64,000 nt of DNA from Watersipora subatra. Taxonomy: Eukaryota; Bryozoa; Gymnolaemata; Cheilostomatida; Watersiporidae. The stretch covers positions 992,001 through 1,056,000 of the forward strand of contig NC_088711.1 in the NCBI RefSeq assembly GCF_963576615.1. Direction: 5' to 3'. Made by a program: the position numbers and the translations under genes. Positions 60,301-64,000 of the stretch are shown here, piece after piece; the first letter of the stretch is position 1, and each line of letters begins with the position of its first letter. A model generated the notes under the pieces. That model was not told where the DNA came from and did not search any database. It saw only the letters and a program-made list of their open reading frames with translations.

Positions 60301-63300
60301 AGCAGTTCTCGTGTGTAAAACGGTAATTTTTTTAAAACCAGTAGCAAAGTTAAAGTTGCAATCCCTTCAAACAGAAAGTCAATGTGTCAGCCAGCTTCTC
60401 TTAACCCGCTAACAAAAATCCACTTCATACCAAAAACAGTATCATTCGGGCTTTCTTGCTGAATTAGGTTGAAAAAGGTTTAATGAGGTCAGCTAGGTCA
60501 GCTATTAAAAATGAAGCGAGAAACTAATACAATGTAGGTGATAAAATTTTAGTGATAATAAGTTGAAATTCAGTAAAATAGTTAAAAATACAAACTAAAA
60601 TTTAGCTTGTGTTTGGTAAACTAAACTTATTTAAAGTGAATTCAAAGTTTATGTTATATGTACGTCTGTCTTAAAGGTAAGAACTTTCTACGGTACGTAG
60701 TACTGCTCATAGCACATTGCAGTTACTTAATGCTGATCATAACCAATAAATATACTAAAGTTACTGTAGATAACTATAGTTACTAAGGTTAACATACTAT
60801 TTTGTTACTAATTTTTAATATGTACAGTACTTGTATAAAATTTTGATGATTTTTACCAAGGTAAGTTTGCATTATATAATTAGTATGATCTCTATACTCC
60901 TACATACGATTTCCTCCATACGATGCTAACCCTAAAACGGGTTAAAAGCATATCCTGAGGGTGCACTGTATCGCCATCATGACAAATTATACTTACTTGT
61001 TGATTTTGAATTTAACACTTGATTGCTGCACTATATTAAGCCATGGCTCAGCATTCCAGTCTACAGAGTCCAGAGGGTCTTTTTTAATTAATGCTGTCTC
61101 TTTTGCTATTTCCTTCGGTTTATTGGCAATGCTCGAAGAACCTGCAACCACACGTCACAGCAGACATATATATGCAGTTGTACAGGCTGCCATGTCTATT
61201 GCATACCTTGAAGGCTGAGAAATAAGTTGACGCTATTACGTACCCTGACTATACAAAAATTAGCTAAAAACTAGTTAAACGAGTAGCTAACTCCTATAAC
61301 TTGACGAGTAATTAGTGAACGAGTAGCTAACTCCCATACCTTGACGAGTAACTAGTCAATGAGTAGCTAACTCCCATACCTTGACGCGTAAGTAGTGAAC
61401 AAGTAGCTAACTCCCATGCCTTGACGAGTAACTAGTGAACGAGTAGCTAACTCCCATACCTTGACGAGTAACTAGTGAACGAGTAGCTAACACTCATACC
61501 TTGACGAGTAACTAGTGAACGAGTAGCTGACTCCCATACCTTGACGAGTAGCTAGTGAACGAGTAGCTAACTCCCATACCTTGACTAATGGCTAGCGAAC
61601 GAGTAGCAAACTCCTCATCATCACTAATGGAATGCTCTGTCTCATCTGAACCAGCATCTGACATTGTCTCCTCTATACTCTCTACACTGTCCATTCTGAC
61701 ATCTAAAATGAAATACCATTGACATCACAATTGTAAGCTACTGTCCCCTCAAGAGAAGGTAAAACCTTGAATGAATGTCTTGCTAAGTCTGGCTGACAAG
61801 CTGAAGGTTATAGAACATTTGTGTTAGATTACTAGATAAAGGGCATATATGAGCTTAATAGACTCAATAATGCTAGGATAAGATTGATGTTGATAAAGCA
61901 GCCAGTGCAAAGAGTACTACTTGCTAACAGATCATAAAACTGGTGAGATATAGAGACATAAAAAATACTTCAGACAGGTTATGTTGGCTGTCTAGTTGGA
62001 ATACCAGCTGCAACATTGGATGAAGCCTAGACTATCAGTAACAAGGAGTACTAAATACAGGTAAACCTGAAGAACCTTATACTAATAGTAACAAGGAGTA
62101 TTAAATACAGGTAAACCTGAAGAACCATAGACTAACAGTAACAAGGAGTATTAAATACAGGTAAACCTGAAGAACCATAGACTAGCAGTAACAAGGAGTA
62201 TTAAATACAGGTAAACCTGAAGAACCCTAGATTATCAGTAACAAGGAGAATTAAATACAGGTAAACCTGAAGAACCATAGACTATCAGTAACAAGGAGGA
62301 TTAAATACAGGTAAACCTGAAGAACCCTATACTATCAGTAACAAGGAGGATTAAATACAGGTAAACCTGAAGAACCATAGACTATCAGTAACAAGGAGGA
62401 TTAAATACAGGTAAACCTGAAGAACCCTAGACTATCAGTAACAAGGAGGATTAAATACAGGTAAACCTGAAAAACCATAGACTAGCAGTAACAAGGAGTA
62501 TTAAATACAGGTAAACCTGAAGAAGCCTAAACTATCAGTAACAAGAAGTATTAAATACAGGTAAACCTGAAGAACCCTAGACTATCGGTAACATGGAGTA
62601 TTAAATACAGGTAAACCTGAAGAATCCTATACTATCAGTAGCAAGGAGTATTAAATACAGGGAAACCTGAAGAACCCTATACTATCCGTAAAAAGGAGTA
62701 TTAAATACAGGTAAACCTGAAGAATCCTAGACTATCAGTAACAAGGAGTATTAAATACAGGTAAACCTGAAGAACCCTAAACTATCAGTAACAATGAGTA
62801 TTAAATACAGGTAAACCTGAAGAATCCTATACTATCAGTAACAAGGTGTATTAAATACAGGTAAACCTGAAGAATCCTATACTATCAGTAACAAGGAGTA
62901 TTAAATACAGGTAAACCAGAAGAAGCTTAGACTATCAGTAACAAGGAGTATTAAATACAGGTAAACCTGAAGAAGCCTAGACTAACAGTAACAAGGAGTA
63001 TTAAATACAGGTAAACCTGAAAAACCATAGACTATCAGTAACAAGGAGTATTAAATACAGGTAAACCTGAAGAACCCTATACTATCAGTAACAAGGAGTA
63101 TTAAATACAGGTAAACCTGAAGAAGCCTAAACTGTCAATAATAAAGTGTGGAAAAACATTACGCTGAAACATTACGAGTAAAAATCAGCACTGCTGCAAT
63201 CTTTTCTGCATCAAGAAAAAGACTATTTGTCTATAGCAGCCTAATGCATCAAAACTAACTATAATAATACATCTCATGCTACTACATCCCATGCTAACAC

Positions 63301-64000
63301 AACTCCTAATAACACAACTCCTGATAGTACAACTCCTGATAGTACAACTCCTGATAGTACAACTCCTGATAATACAACTCATGATAGTACAACTCCTGAT
63401 AGTACAATTGATAGTACAACTCCTGATAGTACAACTGATAGTACAACTCATGATAGTACAACTCCTGATAGTACAACTCATGATAGTACAACTCATGATA
63501 GTATAAATGATAGCACAACTCATGATAGAACTCATGCAACTCCTTTATAGAACAACCACACCATAATAAAACTAAGGTAGCATAATTCCTGACAGTACAA
63601 GTACCTGAAGAGGCAGATGGTAAATTTTCAATAAGCTTAGTTGTTTTCTCTAGAGGCTTTGCAGTGGCTCCATTATGAATATTAGCATCGTTGAACATCT
63701 AAAACATGCACTCAAAGTCTATACTAACACCAGAAAATGTCTAAATTATTAATCATGGATCTAATAGCAAAACATAACTAAGACGCTACCATCATGCACT
63801 TTCATCCAAGTCAAAAGTTGAAACTTGAAAGGCATAACCTAAGAAGAAACAATCTTACTTGAGTTGATGGCGTCGCTGAAAACATTTCATCATCAATAAC
63901 AAAGTTGTCAAGGTCATTTACGGACGACGTAGTCTTTGTAGGCTGGGATCCAGACAGAGCCCTCATAGCGAGTAGGTGCTGATTATTGCCAACTGCTTGA
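54328..64000 (-). CDS. Four-CCCH zinc finger protein with C-terminal RING-H2 finger, 5' end beyond right edge
   Basis: Ten exons chain in phase: 64000-63859 (partial), 63698-63605, 61702-61580, 61141-60997, 59759-59318, 58089-57916, 57492-57256, 56781-56626, 55969-55874 and 54456-54328 (TAG). 578 residues fall in the window. After an acidic, Ser-rich N-terminal part come three standard CCCH fingers: CKDWLQNKKCPRKEYCTFAH, CKHYKETQRCNWGDQCIFAH, and C-x7-C-x5-C-x3-H from CPRHKEGLCK. A fourth, looser one (C-x7-C-x8-C-x3-H) is split by an intron. The RING reads ECLIC, KCGHNTFHERC, CPVC, split between the last two exons. It ends in EEFPGLGL, recalling the C-terminal RING of DZIP3/TTC3. Likely an RNA-binding E3 ubiquitin ligase. 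The finger order does not match makorin, roquin or Unkempt as I know them. Confidence 0.85.
54650..55415. repeat. 29-30-bp minisatellite
   Basis: Units read GTGGTGTAGCTATCAGATGT then GATGAGGCA, interspersed with a longer variant containing AAATTAGGAATAGTTG. The array is in the intron between the two RING exons. A separate 43-bp tandem pair (GGTATCGACCCGAAAAATCA core) lies at 55510-55600. Confidence 0.95.
56030..56515. repeat. 15-bp minisatellite
   Basis: The unit is AGTACACAGTATATC with minor variants, about 32 copies. It lies in the intron before the first RING exon. Long open frames here are repeat artefacts. Confidence 0.97.
56782..57185. repeat. 30-bp minisatellite made of the exon 8 acceptor junction
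   Basis: On the gene (minus) strand each unit reads CTCTTGTAGTGTGTATATG. This equals the real acceptor at 56781 plus the first ten bases of the exon. About 13 such copies sit in the intron directly upstream of the functional site. Read in the exon's frame every unit contains TTG TAG, so use of any upstream copy would add a stop codon. Confidence 0.93.
57630..57909. repeat. 46-bp minisatellite, 6 copies
   Basis: The unit includes TAGCATATACACAGCCTCAA, then ACCACTCTTGTATAGGTAGTCAGTGC. On the gene strand it begins about 7 bases into the intron after the donor at 57916. Confidence 0.96.
58280..59060. repeat. 21-22-bp minisatellite
   Basis: The unit is TTCACATTAAAGTGTGATAT plus TG, in the intron between exons 59759-59318 and 58089-57916. 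The half-unit CACATTAAAGTGTG is a near-palindrome. Confidence 0.96.
59830..60045. repeat. About 38-bp minisatellite interrupted by a transposon
   Basis: Units are built on GTATAGCCATCATATAGTGT then AGGTATAGCACATCACCG. A partial unit (TATCGCCATCAT) continues at 60969, to the right of the pogo-like element. Confidence 0.88.
60046..60968. mobile_element. Non-autonomous Tc1/pogo-type transposon
   Basis: Inverted ends are CAGTGCACCCTCAGGATA and its exact complement, flanked by TA on both sides (60044-60045 and 60969-60970). The first bases CAGTG and the TA target fit pogo/Tigger-like elements. The only open frame (about 60106-60318, with MPKRDRITDFCQ) is a fragment, not a transposase. The element ends 28 bp from the splice donor at 60997. 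Confidence 0.88.
61255..61579. repeat. 40-bp minisatellite made of the exon 3 donor junction
   Basis: On the gene (minus) strand each unit reads GTCAAG|GTATGGGAGTTAGC then TACTCGTTCACTAGTTACTC. The real exon ends CTCGTTCGCTAGCCATTAGTCAAG at 61580 and continues into the same GTATGG intron start. The unit is thus a copy of the exon end plus donor. About eight copies lie downstream. Confidence 0.92.
62025..63135. repeat. 50-bp minisatellite, about 22 copies
   Basis: The unit includes AAATACAGGTAAACCTGAAG, then AACCCTAGACTATCAGTAACAAGGAGTATT. It lies in the intron between 63605 and 61702. The plus strand has ACAG|GTAAAC; the gene strand has GGTTCTTCAG|GTTTACC, like an acceptor. ACAGGTAAACCTG is a partial palindrome. 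Confidence 0.97.
63290..63535. repeat. 15-bp minisatellite near a donor
   Basis: The unit is TGATAGTACAACTCC. On the gene strand it reads CAGGAGTTGTACTAT, resembling the start of the same intron at 63605 (CAG|GTACTTGTACTGTCAGGA). The array may have grown from that donor region. Confidence 0.93.

Overview
This window is a piece of a metazoan nuclear genome. The evidence is spliced protein genes with GT/AG introns, a Gypsy LTR retrotransposon, tRNA-derived SINEs, and several cut-and-paste transposon remnants. It is AT-rich and unusually full of minisatellites: about 29 tandem arrays fill roughly 16 kb, a quarter of the window. The gene content (SLC16-like transporter, PARP, C-type lectin, CCCH/RING protein, ankyrin protein) suits an invertebrate, possibly a lophotrochozoan. 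I cannot name the species.

Layout. 62-12386 (minus): an SLC16/monocarboxylate-transporter-like gene whose 3' half runs off the left edge; one intron holds a P-element-like transposon (4862-7626) that split a 21-bp minisatellite. 12617-15847: a second P-like element with ~490-bp terminal inverted repeats, carrying a BED-finger segment that is itself interrupted by a TTAA-flanked MITE. 16.4-18.2 kb: repeats and a duplicated pseudo-exon of the transporter. 18.4-25.4 kb (minus): a PARP catalytic domain ending in a CaaX box, preceded by exons of a hydrophobic multi-pass region that chain to it in splice phase. 26300-27319: a non-autonomous hAT element. 30383-35478: a decayed Gypsy element with both LTRs. 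36.1-37.4 kb: a hairpin-forming array and a 34-bp array. 37.9-40.7 kb: a SINE and AT-rich DNA. 40766-51271 (minus): a nine-exon gene for an ankyrin-repeat/coiled-coil protein of about 1228 residues. 51875-52798 (plus): a secreted C-type lectin, head-to-head with the ankyrin gene. 54328->64000 (minus): a ten-exon gene with four CCCH zinc fingers and a C-terminal RING-H2 finger, open at the right edge.

The most unusual theme is the relation between minisatellites and splice sites. In three places the repeat unit contains a copy of the real exon/intron junction of the host gene: the donor at 44579, the donor at 61580 and the acceptor at 56781. The junction is thereby followed or preceded by many tandem copies of itself. 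Several other arrays start within a few bases of a splice donor, or carry GTAAG-type motifs in each unit (for example about 113 copies at 46210-48490). I infer that junction-seeded tandem duplication is a recurring process in this genome, with possible effects on splicing.

All exon models were read by eye from open frames, splice consensus and matching intron phases. No alignment or transcript data were available.
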